Position numbers and translations under genes: made by a program
Assembly (NCBI RefSeq): GCF_000231405.2
Contig: NZ_CP007032.1
Location: 248,001-312,000, forward strand
DNA length: 64,000 nucleotides
Origin: Desulfitobacterium metallireducens DSM 15288
Lineage (GTDB): Bacteria > Bacillota > Desulfitobacteriia > Desulfitobacteriales > Desulfitobacteriaceae
Direction: 5' to 3'
In this document: positions 17,109 through 26,683 of the stretch, piece by piece
How the letters are laid out: each line of letters begins with the position of its first letter
Position numbering within the stretch: position 1 is the first letter of the stretch
The notes under the pieces: model-generated
What the model was told of the DNA's origin: nothing
Database searches by the model: none
What the model saw: the letters and a program-made list of their open reading frames with translations, nothing else

Positions 17109-17921
17109 ATGTCACGAAAAATGGTTTTTGTCGATACGTCCAAATGCACGGGTTGTAAAGCGTGTACAGTGGCTTGTAAGGAATGGAATGAACTCCCTGC
17201 TGAGAAGACCCAACTTGTCACGAGTTATCAGACGATGAAAGATTTCACTCCTAAGACCTGGACGTTTATCACATTTACGGAAAAGTATGAAAGCCAAAAG
17301 ATGAATTGGTATATGCGCAAAGCTCAATGCTTCCATTGTGCTGAGCCAGCCTGCCTGAAATCTTGTTCGTCCAAGGCGATTAGTAAGACGGATTCTGGGT
17401 ATGTTGTGATTAACCAGGATCTGTGCATCGGGTGCGGGTACTGCGTAGAGAACTGCCCTTTTGGTGTCCCTCAACTGGATAAGACAGCAAAAAAAGCACA
17501 TAAATGTACGGGCTGTATTGATCGGGTTGAAAATGGTTTAATCCCTTCCTGTGTGGCCACTTGCCAGCCGGGTACGCTTAAATTCGGGGAGCGGGAGACG
17601 CTGATGGCGGAAGCTAAGAAAAGACTAGCAGAAGTTCAGAAGACCCATCCTAAGGCGCGAATCTATGGAGAAACAGAGATGGGGGGGACGACTTTCGTCT
17701 ATCTTCTTCTTAATGATCCAGAGGTCTATGGTTTGCCGGTTAATCCACAGACGCCGCTTTCCCTTACCCTATGGAAAGACGTGGTTCGCCCCGTTGGGGG
17801 AATGGCAGTTGGAGGGGCAGCCGCGGCAGTTGCGGTCGGAGTTTTAGGACACTTTCTTCGCGGATCTTATCGTGATCAACCACCCGAAGACCAAAACACG
17901 CAGGAAGGGGGCGAGCGCTAA
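17109..17921 (+). CDS. fdnH: Formate dehydrogenase iron-sulfur subunit
   Basis: Electron-transfer subunit that carries electrons from FdnG to the membrane cytochrome. Four ferredoxin-type cysteine clusters are visible: CTGCKACTVAC (residues 13-23), CFHCAEPACLKSC, CIGCGYCVENC and CTGCIDRVENGLIPSC with CVATC. A hydrophobic C-terminal segment (about 225-247, GGAAAAVAVGVLGHFL) anchors it in the membrane, as in E. coli FdnH. It follows fdnG by one base and overlaps fdnI by one base (TAATG). It has no signal of its own and is expected to be exported with FdnG through Tat. Confidence 0.95.
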   Translation: MSRKMVFVDTSKCTGCKACTVACKEWNELPAEKTQLVTSYQTMKDFTPKTWTFITFTEKYESQKMNWYMRKAQCFHCAEPACLKSCSSKAISKTDSGYVVINQDLCIGCGYCVENCPFGVPQLDKTAKKAHKCTGCIDRVENGLIPSCVATCQPGTLKFGERETLMAEAKKRLAEVQKTHPKARIYGETEMGGTTFVYLLLNDPEVYGLPVNPQTPLSLTLWKDVVRPVGGMAVGGAAAAVAVGVLGHFLRGSYRDQPPEDQNTQEGGER

Positions 17922-18616
17922 TGTCAATTCAAACACAGACGAAAGGACAATTTGGACAGCCAGCGGGGACAGATAAGGTTTTACGGTTTACCTTGGGTGA
18001 ACGCGTAAGCCATTGGATCCATGCTGTATCATTCTTTCTCCTTCTCTTTACTGGCTTAGGAATCTTATCGCTCACCATTCGACCTGCGCTTGCGGTAATT
18101 GGCGGAGTTCAAGTTGCTCGGATCCTTCATCGCACCGTGGCGGTGTTGTTTGTGGTCGGGGTGGGTTCCATGTTTTTCATCGGCAATCCCAAATATCATT
18201 GGGAATGGCTAAGAATGGTTTTTCATTTTACAAAAGCAGACTGGCAACATGTCCGTGTTTTTCCGAAGGAGTTCTTTGGAGGACATGGAAATTATCCGGC
18301 CCAGGACAAATACAATGGTGGAGAGAAGATCAATTCATTATTTACGGTTTTTGGCTCGATCTTTATCACTCTGAGCGGTGTTGTAATGTGGTTCCCTGCT
18401 GTTTTTCCACCAGCGCTCGTTCGGTGGGCTTACCCTGTTCATGATTTATCCATGTTCATGATGACGACGGCTGTGATTGGGCATATGTATCTCGGACTTT
18501 TGCATCCCGATTCACGGGTCTCTTTATCGGGTATGCTGAATGGGTATGTGCCTTCGAAATTCGCTAAGGCCCATCATGCTGCTTGGTATGAGCGGGTGAA
18601 GAAGGGGCAAAATTGA
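17921..18616 (+). CDS. fdnI: Formate dehydrogenase cytochrome b subunit
   Basis: Membrane di-haem cytochrome b556-type subunit that passes electrons to menaquinone. The 231 residues carry about four helices. Likely haem-ligand histidines are in RVSHWIHAVSFF (H31, H34), ARILHRTVAVL and the fourth-helix region VIGHMYLGLLHPDSR. Translation is coupled to fdnH through an ATGA-like overlap. The gene makes the enzyme a respiratory complex rather than a soluble or hydrogenlyase-type formate dehydrogenase. Confidence 0.93.
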   Translation: MSIQTQTKGQFGQPAGTDKVLRFTLGERVSHWIHAVSFFLLLFTGLGILSLTIRPALAVIGGVQVARILHRTVAVLFVVGVGSMFFIGNPKYHWEWLRMVFHFTKADWQHVRVFPKEFFGGHGNYPAQDKYNGGEKINSLFTVFGSIFITLSGVVMWFPAVFPPALVRWAYPVHDLSMFMMTTAVIGHMYLGLLHPDSRVSLSGMLNGYVPSKFAKAHHAAWYERVKKGQN

Positions 18617-18639
18617 GCATTTGAAAGGAGAGACGTATT

Positions 18640-19392
18640 GTGGGGGAGCTAAAGGGGTCTAATGCAACAGTAGATAAAGCTATGGAAATCGATGCATTTT
18701 ATAAAGTCTATCAGAAGCTGCAAAACGTGATTTTTCAATGGCAAGAGGAGCGGGGGCAGTATTGGGCTCAAAGCTTAGTTCCTGATAAGAATTATCCTTA
18801 TTTTAGCTTATCCAGATTACCTGAGGAGCCTGTCCTGGAACTGGTGAAACGTTTACTTGAAGCGAGTGAGCGGTTATGCCCTTTGGAGGAACTTCATTCT
18901 TCCTGGAACCACTATCGTCAAGAGCAAAAGCTTGAAAGTCAAGAGCTTTTCAGCCATTTTACCCTCGCTGTTTCGGGCGTGATTAGATTGGCTCGCCAAA
19001 GTTTACCGGAGAATCTACGTCAAAAGGCGGGAACTGAGGGTGGACTGGTGTGTCCTATCTGCGGGCAAGCTGCAGGTCTGTCTGTGCTTGTTCCTCCTAT
19101 CGGAAAACGGGTTTTGCATTGCACGCGTTGTGATCATGAATGGCCGGGTAAACGAGTAGGCTGTATTCACTGTGGGAGTGAAGAAGCTTTAGATCAAACC
19201 TATCTAAAAAATGAGGATTTTCCTGGAATTGAGATTGTTGTTTGCCAAGCGTGCGGTGGCGATTTCAAGGAAGTAGATCTGCGAGAGCGGAGGGTTGAGG
19301 ACTGGGGTTGGGAGGATATTCGAACCTTACCCTTAAATTATGCTGCAGAGAAGTGGCTTCACGAACAAGCCCAGAAGAAGATTTTAATTTAA
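18640..19392 (+). CDS. fdhE: Formate dehydrogenase accessory protein FdhE
   Basis: Cytoplasmic rubredoxin-like factor needed for maturation of Tat-exported formate dehydrogenases. The N-terminal 130 residues are helical. The C-terminal half carries four cysteine pairs: CPICG, CTRCDHEW, CIHCG and CQACGGDFKEVD, the FdhE iron/zinc motif set. The start is GTG at 18640, with GAAAGGAG upstream. It ends the operon before a strong terminator. Its presence confirms an exported enzyme. Confidence 0.92.
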   Translation: MGELKGSNATVDKAMEIDAFYKVYQKLQNVIFQWQEERGQYWAQSLVPDKNYPYFSLSRLPEEPVLELVKRLLEASERLCPLEELHSSWNHYRQEQKLESQELFSHFTLAVSGVIRLARQSLPENLRQKAGTEGGLVCPICGQAAGLSVLVPPIGKRVLHCTRCDHEWPGKRVGCIHCGSEEALDQTYLKNEDFPGIEIVVCQACGGDFKEVDLRERRVEDWGWEDIRTLPLNYAAEKWLHEQAQKKILI

Positions 19393-19405
19393 GTCAAAAA
19401 GGAAA

Positions 19406-19464
19406 GCTAAGACCCTACCATTAATAAATAAAAGTCATTAAATTGTAGGGCCTTAGCCTTTTTT
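19406..19464 (+). terminator. Terminator of the formate dehydrogenase operon
   Basis: GCTAAGACCCTAC (19406-19418) pairs with GTAGGGCCTTAGC (19445-19457) around an AT-rich loop, followed by TTTTTT. Confidence 0.9.
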
Positions 19465-19548
19465 GCTAAAATTAGGATGCAATATTCAGTTTTTGGGTAT
19501 AAAATATAATTAAAGGGCAATAGGTTTAAAAGAAAGGGAGGAATTTTT

Positions 19549-19977
19549 ATGTTTAAGAAAATTCTCGTACCCACAGATGCTTCGGATTATTCCAAACGCT
19601 CTTTACAGACAGCACTTGACTTGGCCCGAACGCTTCAAGCGGAGGTCGAAGTATTTCATGTCACCTATACTCCTCAAGCTTATTGGGGCTACACTGTATC
19701 CTATGGAATCACGGTATCTCAAGAAGAATTGAATAAGAATGGACAAATCGCTTTGGAAACTACGCTCGCAGGGATGAATACTGAAGGGGTAAAGATTAAA
19801 ACAGCGTTAGCCGCAGGGCATCCGGTGAGTAGAATTCTTGAAGAAGTTGAGAATGAGAACATCGATCTTATTATCATGGGTAGTCATGGTTATGGTGTCG
19901 TTGCAGGCTCTGTTTTCGGAAGTGTCAGCCAACGTGTGTTGGTAAAAGCGACCTGCCCCGTCCTAATCACGAAATAA
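19549..19977 (+). CDS. Universal stress protein (UspA family)
   Basis: Small cytoplasmic stress-response protein, 142 residues. It begins MFKKILVPTDASDYS and has the ATP-binding signature G-x2-G-x9-G-S as GSHGYGVVAGSVFGS near residue 118, so it is the ATP-binding type. AAAGGGAGG lies upstream. It follows the formate dehydrogenase terminator and is transcribed separately. Role in stress, energy limitation or anaerobiosis cannot be specified. Confidence 0.92.
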   Translation: MFKKILVPTDASDYSKRSLQTALDLARTLQAEVEVFHVTYTPQAYWGYTVSYGITVSQEELNKNGQIALETTLAGMNTEGVKIKTALAAGHPVSRILEEVENENIDLIIMGSHGYGVVAGSVFGSVSQRVLVKATCPVLITK

Positions 19978-20097
19978 AGCGATTTATATACTAATTTGGG
20001 ACTTTGGTCCTTCTCTTTTGGGCAGGGATTTCTTTGTTTATCGCGAATACCAAAAAGTGTAAAGCAATAAACGACTGTAGCTAGGAGACTGTCCGGA

Positions 20098-20448
20098 ATG
20101 AAGGAAAAGGAAATTGAACTAAGTACAGAGGAAATTCGCTATTTGCTTAAAGGGATGATTCACTGGCAGGATATCGAAGAAAAGGAAAATCCGCTAATGC
20201 GGAACTCCGCAATCTCTCGAAAGCAGAACGAATCTGTCTCGCAAAAAACTGCACAAGATCAGAAGATAGAAATTAAGCGTTCCTCAGAGACGGAAAGTCA
20301 TGAGCGTTCTGAATTGAATCGTGTTTTATTAGGAGATAAACAAGAAATAAGTCCTCATATTTTTGAGGGAAGACCGGTGGTATTTCTTTTAGCAACTGTT
20401 GGCTTACTTACTGTATCAACATGGGCATACTTCGTTTTCGCGGGTTAA
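20098..20448 (+). CDS. Small tail-anchored protein of unknown function
   Basis: I do not recognise this 116-residue protein. The first 90 residues are hydrophilic and charged (opening EKEIELSTEEIRYLLKGMIH), and residues about 92-115 form one hydrophobic C-terminal helix (VVFLLATVGLLTVSTWAYFVF) ending in AG. The layout suggests a cytoplasmic domain tethered by its tail. TAGGAG lies about ten bases before the ATG. The stop codon sits in the loop of the terminator hairpin. It lies between a Usp gene and ctsR with no functional clue. Confidence 0.65.
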   Translation: MKEKEIELSTEEIRYLLKGMIHWQDIEEKENPLMRNSAISRKQNESVSQKTAQDQKIEIKRSSETESHERSELNRVLLGDKQEISPHIFEGRPVVFLLATVGLLTVSTWAYFVFAG

Positions 20449-20480
20449 GCGAGAGCGAAGTATTTTTTATTATTTTTTTT
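20430..20480 (+). terminator. Terminator overlapping the end of the tail-anchored gene
   Basis: CTTCGTTTTCGC (20430-20441) pairs over 12 positions, with two G-T pairs, to GCGAGAGCGAAG (20449-20460). The stop codon TAA lies in the loop. A long T run follows. Confidence 0.85.
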
Positions 20481-20485
20481 AGAAC

Positions 20486-20514
20486 TTGCAAATTCTAGTC
20501 TTTATGAGTAAGAT
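20486..20514 (+). promoter_or_regulatory. Promoter of the ctsR-mcsA-mcsB-clpC operon
   Basis: TTGCAA, 17 bases and TAAGAT give a sigma-A-like promoter about 60 bases before ctsR. Its start site would fall within a few bases of the CtsR repeats that begin at 20524. Confidence 0.6.
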
Positions 20515-20523
20515 TATATTAAA

Positions 20524-20557
20524 GGTCAAAGAAGGTCATAAGGTCAGAAAACGTCAT
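20524..20557 (+). promoter_or_regulatory. CtsR operator with repeated heptads
   Basis: GGTCAAA (20524), GGTCATA (20534), GGTCAGA (20542) and a weaker CGTCAT (20552) form a direct-repeat series. The known CtsR box is a tandem of two GGTCAAA-like heptads with 3-base spacing; the first two repeats fit that spacing. The site overlaps the likely start of transcription, so CtsR represses its own operon. Confidence 0.85.
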
Positions 20558-20576
20558 AGTTTAGGAGTGGATCACG

Positions 20577-21047
20577 ATGAGCAATCTTGCGGACCGCATC
20601 GAGTCATATCTAAAAAAGATCTTGGAGGAAACCGATGAAGGATTTGTCGTTCTCCAACGGGGCGTTCTAGCCGGGGAATTCTCTTGTGCTCCTTCTCAAA
20701 TCAATTATGTCTTGGGAACACGGTTCACGGTTGAGCGAGGGTATTTAGTTGAAAGCCGCCGGGGAGGTGGAGGATATCTACGAATCGTTCGCTTAGGATG
20801 GAATCAGGATAGTCAGTTTCAAGGTCTTATTCGTCAGTTGATTGGAGACCAATTGACATATGAGAGGGCTCTTGGACTGCTTAAAAGGCTCTTAGAAGAA
20901 GAAGTTGTTTCTAGTCGGGAAGCTGCACTCATTCGGACGATGCTTCATCCGGATAGTTTAAATAACGACGTTTTCCATCCGGATATTCTGAGAGCACATA
21001 TGATGAAACGAATTTTAACGACTTTAAGTCGTGAGGATCTGATCTAA
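20577..21047 (+). CDS. ctsR: Class III stress gene repressor CtsR
   Basis: Dimeric winged-helix repressor of clp genes, inactivated by heat and removed through McsB/ClpC. The 156 residues match the family. The DNA-binding part includes LADRIESYLKKIL, CAPSQINYVLGTRFT and the glycine-rich wing RRGGGGYLRIVR, which is the thermosensing loop. The C-terminal domain (ALGLLKRLLEEEVVSSREA) contacts McsB. An SD (TTAGGAGTGG) precedes the ATG. First gene of ctsR-mcsA-mcsB-clpC. Confidence 0.95.
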   Translation: MSNLADRIESYLKKILEETDEGFVVLQRGVLAGEFSCAPSQINYVLGTRFTVERGYLVESRRGGGGYLRIVRLGWNQDSQFQGLIRQLIGDQLTYERALGLLKRLLEEEVVSSREAALIRTMLHPDSLNNDVFHPDILRAHMMKRILTTLSREDLI

Positions 21048-21069
21048 AAAGTGAAAGGAGAGAGGTAAA

Positions 21070-21600
21070 GTGCTTTGCCAAAAGTGTCAACAACGTGAAG
21101 CCAATGTTCAGATAACGAAGACGATCAATGGGAAAACCCAGAATGTATATCTTTGCGAACATTGTGCGCATCACACGCAGGAAATGAATTTTGTTATTAA
21201 TCCAAATATCGTTCCTGATTTTCTGCAAGCTCTCTTTGCCTTCACAATTTCAACACAAAATCAGGGAAAGAATCAAGCGCAGAGTTTGACCCAAGAAAAG
21301 GTGTGTCCACAGTGTGGAATAAGTTTTTCACAAATTACACGGGCAGGAAAGCTGGGGTGTAATGTTTGTTATCAAACCTTTAATGATCAGTTAGAACCTT
21401 TGCTGCGGCGTATCCATGGTGGGGGACAACATGCGGGGAAAATACCCGCTCGTCGAGGCAAGGAGCTTCGGGAAAAGGTTGAGATAACGAAGCTTAAGGA
21501 AAAACTTCAGCAACTTGTTCAAAAGGAAGACTTTGAAGGCGCTGTCCTTGTCCGTGATGAGATTAAGAGATTGGAACAAGTAAAAGGAGGGGAGGAGTAA
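21070..21600 (+). CDS. mcsA: McsA, activator of the McsB arginine kinase
   Basis: Zinc-binding partner that activates McsB. Cysteine pairs are CQKCQ and CEHCAHH in the N-terminal part and CPQCG with CNVCYQTF in the middle. A C-terminal UVR-type helical segment (EKLQQLVQKEDFEGAVLVRD) follows. The start is GTG at 21070 behind AAAGGAGAGAGG. Its stop overlaps the mcsB ATG (TAATG at 21598-21602), so the two are made together. Confidence 0.94.
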   Translation: MLCQKCQQREANVQITKTINGKTQNVYLCEHCAHHTQEMNFVINPNIVPDFLQALFAFTISTQNQGKNQAQSLTQEKVCPQCGISFSQITRAGKLGCNVCYQTFNDQLEPLLRRIHGGGQHAGKIPARRGKELREKVEITKLKEKLQQLVQKEDFEGAVLVRDEIKRLEQVKGGEE

Positions 21601-22676
21601 TGCAGAGAAAAGAGCTTTTGCTAGGTCAAAGTGAATGGATGAAAGAGAGCAGTAAATCCGATGTTGTTTTAAGCAGCCGTGTACGCTTAGCTCGTAATTT
21701 GGAGAATACACCTTTCCCTCATATTTTATCGCCAGAACAGTCGCATGAAGTAGAAGAGAAAATTGCAAAGGTCATCAAGGATATTAAAGTCGAGGGTAAA
21801 CAACTGACGTATTTTTCTCTTCCTGATCTATCCCTGATTGAGCAACAAGTCCTCATTGAGAAACATTTAATCAGTCCAGGTCTTGTGCAAAGCAAGGGGT
21901 CGCGTGGAGTAGCGGTAACTGAGGATCATTGTATCTCGGTGATGGTGAATGAAGAGGATCATATTCGAATACAGTCCCTTCTTCCGGGAAACCAATTGAG
22001 AGAATGTTATCGGTTGGCGAATTTAATGGATGATTCTTTAGAAGAGCAACTCGATATAGCCTATCAGGAAGCGCAGGGTTATTTAACAGCCTGCCCGACA
22101 AATGTTGGAACAGGAATGCGGGCTTCAGCCATGGTCCATCTACCCGCGCTCGTGATGACAAAACAAGTTCAACAAATTTTAGGTTCTCTTACGAATCTCG
22201 GTCTAGCCGTTCGAGGTCTCTACGGTGAAGGCTCACAGGCCTATGGACATCTCTTCCAAGTTTCTAACCAAATCACGTTAGGACAGAGTGAAGAAGATAT
22301 TTTGACTCATTTGGAAGCTGTGACGGGTCAGATTGTAGAGCACGAGCTTCATGCTCGAGAAGCGCTGCAACGTGGAGCGAAGTTAGTTGTCGAAGATCAG
22401 GTCTGGCGGGCTCGAGGGACGTTAGAGAATGCACGTTTGCTCACCTCAGAGGATGCGATGCACCTTTTGTCTTTGGATCGAATGGGAGTGGACATGGGTC
22501 TTCTGCCGAGGATGGAGAAGAGTTTCCCTACTCTTTTGGTTGATTCTTTACCCGGTAATCTCCAGTACTTACAGGATCGAGAATTAGATCCGGGACAGAG
22601 AGATGAAGAACGTGCTCGTCTTATAAGAGATGTTTTACGAGATCAAAATTTGAGTGATAAAAAGGAGAGTGAATAA
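21600..22676 (+). CDS. mcsB: Protein arginine kinase McsB
   Basis: Phosphorylates arginine residues to mark proteins for ClpCP degradation and to inactivate CtsR. The 358 residues match the ATP:guanido phosphotransferase fold, with [15 protein letters not shown] near the start and [20 protein letters not shown] around the nucleotide-binding loop. The stop is one base before the clpC ATG and AAAAGGAG for clpC lies inside its 3' end. Part of the four-gene stress operon. Confidence 0.95.
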   Translation: MQRKELLLGQSEWMKESSKSDVVLSSRVRLARNLENTPFPHILSPEQSHEVEEKIAKVIKDIKVEGKQLTYFSLPDLSLIEQQVLIEKHLISPGLVQSKGSRGVAVTEDHCISVMVNEEDHIRIQSLLPGNQLRECYRLANLMDDSLEEQLDIAYQEAQGYLTACPTNVGTGMRASAMVHLPALVMTKQVQQILGSLTNLGLAVRGLYGEGSQAYGHLFQVSNQITLGQSEEDILTHLEAVTGQIVEHELHAREALQRGAKLVVEDQVWRARGTLENARLLTSEDAMHLLSLDRMGVDMGLLPRMEKSFPTLLVDSLPGNLQYLQDRELDPGQRDEERARLIRDVLRDQNLSDKKESE

Positions 22677-22677
22677 A

Positions 22678-25149
22678 ATGCCAGAGCGATATACAGAAAG
22701 AGCGGTTAAAGTCTTAAACTTAGCAAAAGAGGAAGCTCAACGGATGGGGCATAATGTTGTGGGGACTGAGCATATTTTGCTGGGTTTAGTTGCTGAAGGT
22801 GAAGGAATTGCGGCCAAAGCCTTAAATGGAATCAATGTTGAACCGGAAAAAGTCAAGGAACAAATTGAATCTCTCGTCGGCATCGGTCAGCCCTATACAG
22901 GTGAAATAGGATTTACGCCACGGGTGAAGCGTGTGCTCGAGCTTGCGAATGAAGAAGCTCGTCGCCAAGGTGTGAATTATATTGGGACAGAGCATTTGCT
23001 CCTGGGGCTTTTAATGGAAGGGGAAGGAGTAGCGGCTCGGGTGCTTCTCAATATGGGAGTTAGCCCAGAAAAAATTTGGAAACAAGTTATTCGCCTGCTA
23101 GGAGGCGAGGCTGAGGATGCTTCGATGCCAGCTGGAGCGAATGCTGCGCCGACAGGGAAAAATGTGGGTCCTGGGAATACACCAACACTCAATGAATTTG
23201 GACGCGATCTTACCCAATCAGCTCGGGAAGGAAAACTCGATCCGGTAGTGGGCCGGGAAAGTGAACTGGAACGAGTGATTCAAATTTTAAGTCGACGCAC
23301 CAAGAATAATCCAGTGCTCATAGGTGAGCCAGGGGTTGGAAAGACTGCCATTGCTGAGAGTTTAGCTCAGCGTATCGTCCAAAATAAAGTTCCGGAAACC
23401 TTGACTAATAAACGTGTAGTTACTCTTGATATTTCTTCGGTAGTGGCAGGGAGTAAATATCGTGGAGAATTTGAAGAGCGGTTAAAAAAGGTGATGGAGG
23501 AAATCCGTATCGATGGAAATGTAATTGTCTTTATCGATGAATTGCATACCTTGATTGGAGCTGGAGCCGCTGAAGGAGCGATCGATGCTGCGAATATTCT
23601 CAAGCCCGCTTTAGCCCGTGGAGAATTGCAGTGCATTGGGGCAACAACGCTGGATGAGTACCGTAAGTATATTGAGAAAGATGCTGCTTTAGAGCGCCGC
23701 TTCCAACCGATTACAGTGGGTGAACCGACGGTTGAGCAGGCTGTTGAAATCTTAAAAGGGCTTCGTGATCGCTATGAAGCCCATCACCGGACAAAAATCA
23801 CGGATGAAGCCATTGAGGCAGCAGTTCGTTTATCTGATCGTTATATTTCAGATCGATTCCTGCCAGATAAAGCGATTGATTTAATGGATGAAGCAGCTTC
23901 TCGCGTCCGCTTGGACACCTTTAATGCTCCACCGGATATGAAATCTCTGGAAGAACAAGTTGAACGGCTGAAGAAGGAAAAAGAAGCAGCGGTTTTAGCC
24001 CAAGAGTTTGAAAAGGCTGCAGAAATTCGAGATCGGGAACATGAGCTAAGGGAAGATTTAGCTCAAAAACGTTCTGACTGGGAAAGTCAGAGAGACGTTA
24101 CTAAATCAAGTGTCACCGAAGATGATATCTCCCAAATCGTGGCGAGTTGGACGGGGATTCCTGTTAAAAAGATTGCGCAAGAAGAGGGCGATCGCCTCTT
24201 GCACCTCGAAGAAACCTTGCATGAGCGGGTGGTAGGCCAAGATGATGCTGTGGCAGCAGTGGCAAAAGCAGTCCGTCGGGCACGTGCAGGCTTGAAAGAT
24301 CCTAAACGTCCGATTGGTTCCTTCATTTTCCTTGGACCGACTGGGGTTGGGAAGACGGAACTCGCGCGTACATTAGCAGAAGCCCTCTTTGGTGAGGAAG
24401 ACGCTATGATTCGGATTGATATGTCTGAGTATATGGAGAAACATGCGGTGTCTCGTTTGGTCGGAGCGCCTCCTGGATATATCGGACATGATGAAGGGGG
24501 ACAACTCACCGAAGCGGTTCGCCGGAAACCTTATAGCGTCATTTTGCTTGATGAAATTGAAAAAGCGCATCCCGATGTCTTTAATATTCTCTTGCAAGTT
24601 TTAGAAGACGGACGACTTACAGATACGAAGGGTCGGACCGTGGATTTTCGTAATGCGGTTGTGATTATGACCTCTAATGTGGGAGCTTCCTTCCTTCATA
24701 AGGAAGCGATGGGCTTTGCTGCTCACCGAGATGAAGAGACAGAATATAAGAATATGCGCAGAAATGTTATGGATGAACTGAAAAAAACGTTCCGTCCTGA
24801 GTTCTTGAATCGTGTTGATGAACTTGTGGTCTTTCATTCTCTTCCGAAAGAGGCCTTAGTTAAAGTGACTGAGATTTTGATGAAGCAAGTGAACAAACTG
24901 GTTAAAGGACAAGGGTTTAACCTTCAAGTGGAAATGAGTGCACTTGAGCTCATTGCGAAGGAAGGAAATGATCCAACTTATGGAGCTCGACCTTTACGAC
25001 GTGCGATTCAACGTTTGATCGAAGATAGCTTGTCTGAAAAGATTCTACAGGGTGAATTTAAAGCGGGCGATCAAATCCGCGTGGAAGCTGAAGAGGGGAA
25101 GATGAAGTTCACCAAGGTTAAACCAAGAAGTAAAAGTAAAAGCAAATAA
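22678..25149 (+). CDS. clpC: AAA+ unfoldase ClpC
   Basis: Hexameric unfoldase that feeds marked proteins to ClpP. Two N-terminal Clp repeats (about 1-145) are followed by AAA domain 1 (Walker [10 protein letters not shown], Walker [10 protein letters not shown]), a UVR/M-domain coiled coil ([20 protein letters not shown]) and AAA domain 2 ([25 protein letters not shown]). ATG at 22678 is chosen from AAAAGGAG ten bases upstream; a possible earlier ATG in frame lies inside mcsB. It encodes 823 residues. Last gene of the CtsR operon. Confidence 0.96.
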   Translation: MPERYTERAVKVLNLAKEEAQRMGHNVVGTEHILLGLVAEGEGIAAKALNGINVEPEKVKEQIESLVGIGQPYTGEIGFTPRVKRVLELANEEARRQGVNYIGTEHLLLGLLMEGEGVAARVLLNMGVSPEKIWKQVIRLLGGEAEDASMPAGANAAPTGKNVGPGNTPTLNEFGRDLTQSAREGKLDPVVGRESELERVIQILSRRTKNNPVLIGEPGVGKTAIAESLAQRIVQNKVPETLTNKRVVTLDISSVVAGSKYRGEFEERLKKVMEEIRIDGNVIVFIDELHTLIGAGAAEGAIDAANILKPALARGELQCIGATTLDEYRKYIEKDAALERRFQPITVGEPTVEQAVEILKGLRDRYEAHHRTKITDEAIEAAVRLSDRYISDRFLPDKAIDLMDEAASRVRLDTFNAPPDMKSLEEQVERLKKEKEAAVLAQEFEKAAEIRDREHELREDLAQKRSDWESQRDVTKSSVTEDDISQIVASWTGIPVKKIAQEEGDRLLHLEETLHERVVGQDDAVAAVAKAVRRARAGLKDPKRPIGSFIFLGPTGVGKTELARTLAEALFGEEDAMIRIDMSEYMEKHAVSRLVGAPPGYIGHDEGGQLTEAVRRKPYSVILLDEIEKAHPDVFNILLQVLEDGRLTDTKGRTVDFRNAVVIMTSNVGASFLHKEAMGFAAHRDEETEYKNMRRNVMDELKKTFRPEFLNRVDELVVFHSLPKEALVKVTEILMKQVNKLVKGQGFNLQVEMSALELIAKEGNDPTYGARPLRRAIQRLIEDSLSEKILQGEFKAGDQIRVEAEEGKMKFTKVKPRSKSKSK

Positions 25150-25166
25150 GTCATTAATGAGAGAAT

Positions 25167-25215
25167 AATCCGGCCATGCACGTATAGAAGCGTGCAGCCG
25201 GATTTCCTTTTCTTC
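25167..25215 (+). terminator. clpC operon terminator
   Basis: AATCCGGC-CA-TGCACG pairs with CGTGCA-GCCGGATT with a 2-base bulge, followed by TCCTTTTCTTC. Ends the stress operon before radA. Confidence 0.85.
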
Positions 25216-25286
25216 TTCCTTTTGTCTAGTCTAAGGGGAGGAATACAGACTTGTGAAAGCGAAGAGAAAAAAGGAAGGAGGTTTCT

Positions 25287-26663
25287 ATGAAGACAAAAGT
25301 CATTTATCGTTGTTCTCAATGTGGCTATGAAAGCCCACGTTGGATGGGAAAATGCCAGGAATGCGAAGCTTGGAATACCTTTGAAGAAGTTATTCATCAA
25401 CCTAAGGGAAGTTCTTCGACTCCTTCTAATCGACCTAGGCCCTTGGCCAAAAAACTTTCTGAAGTCATATCAGGAAACAGTGATCGAATTGTCACGGGAA
25501 TTCAGGAATTTAATCGTGTTCTTGGTGGCGGGATCGTCAAGGACTCGCTCACAATTCTAACGGCCCGCCCGGGTGCGGGTAAATCGACTTTGCTTTTGCA
25601 GGTTGCGGATGACGTGGCCTCACAAGGTTATAAAGTCCTTTATTCCTCAGCCGAAGAAAGCGAGAGTCAGATCAAAAATAGGGCAGATCGGATTTTAAAA
25701 GGAAATAAGCGTAATATTTGGATTCATTCCGATACGCACTTAAACAATGTTCTTGCTTCGGTGGAGGAACTTGACCCTGATTTGGTAATTATTGATAGTA
25801 TTCAGACTTTTTCCTTAGAAGAATATAATTCACGTCCGGGATCACCAGTCCAAACGATGGAATGTGCCAATGAATTGCTTAGAACGGCCAAAAGCAGTGA
25901 GCGACCCAGAGCAGTGATTATGGTGGGACAGATGACGAAAGAGGATGAAATGGCTGGCCTCAGGGCCTTAGAACATCTTGTGGATACGGTGTTAATTTTG
26001 AATGGTGAAAGTGGAGAAGAACTTAGAGCAGCCTGGTGCTCAAAAAATCGATTTGGAAGCACAGGGGAGATTGGATTCTTTTCTATGACGGAACAGGGAA
26101 TGCTATCCATTGATAATCCTTCAGAGTTCTTTATGACTTCACGTGCGGAAGGCGAAAAAGTCTGTGGAAGTGCGCTCACTGTAGTGAAGGAAGGAACTCG
26201 GCCGATTATTGTTGAGGTTGAGAGTTTGGTTTCTAAATCTTATACGCCTTACCCTTCAAGAATTTCGGAGTGCTTGCGCCGAGAGCAGTTAAATACATTG
26301 GTCTCTATTCTTGAGCAGAGGGGAAAAATCGACTTATACGATAAAAATGTGGTGATCAAAACAACGGGTGGACTGCAGCTTAAAGAGCAAGCGGTTAATC
26401 TTGCGGTGATCATAAGTATTGTCTCCTCAGTAAAAGATGTTCCCATCCCTGGAGATTCTGTTTTTGTAGCAGATGTGGGGTTGACGGGGGAACTGAAAAA
26501 GGTTCCAGCACTCGAAGCACGAATTCGAGAACTGGATAGGATGGGCTTTAAGAAAGCGTATATTCCTAAGGATACCCTTAAAAAATCGTTGCGTTTAACG
26601 CAAATTGAATTAATTGAAAAGGGAACTTTACGTGAGGTTATTGAGGACATACTCAAAAAATAA
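25287..26663 (+). CDS. radA: DNA repair ATPase RadA (Sms)
   Basis: RecA-like branch-migration helicase for recombination and transformation. An N-terminal C4 zinc finger (CSQCGYESPRWMGKCQEC), Walker A as ARPGAGKST, the RadA motif KNRFGSTGEIG and a C-terminal Lon-protease-like domain are present; the length of 458 residues is normal. GGAAGGAGG precedes the ATG. In many Firmicutes disA follows; here a YitT gene follows instead. Confidence 0.95.
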   Translation: MKTKVIYRCSQCGYESPRWMGKCQECEAWNTFEEVIHQPKGSSSTPSNRPRPLAKKLSEVISGNSDRIVTGIQEFNRVLGGGIVKDSLTILTARPGAGKSTLLLQVADDVASQGYKVLYSSAEESESQIKNRADRILKGNKRNIWIHSDTHLNNVLASVEELDPDLVIIDSIQTFSLEEYNSRPGSPVQTMECANELLRTAKSSERPRAVIMVGQMTKEDEMAGLRALEHLVDTVLILNGESGEELRAAWCSKNRFGSTGEIGFFSMTEQGMLSIDNPSEFFMTSRAEGEKVCGSALTVVKEGTRPIIVEVESLVSKSYTPYPSRISECLRREQLNTLVSILEQRGKIDLYDKNVVIKTTGGLQLKEQAVNLAVIISIVSSVKDVPIPGDSVFVADVGLTGELKKVPALEARIRELDRMGFKKAYIPKDTLKKSLRLTQIELIEKGTLREVIEDILKK

Positions 26664-26683
26664 ATACAAAAGGAGGTAGCTTA

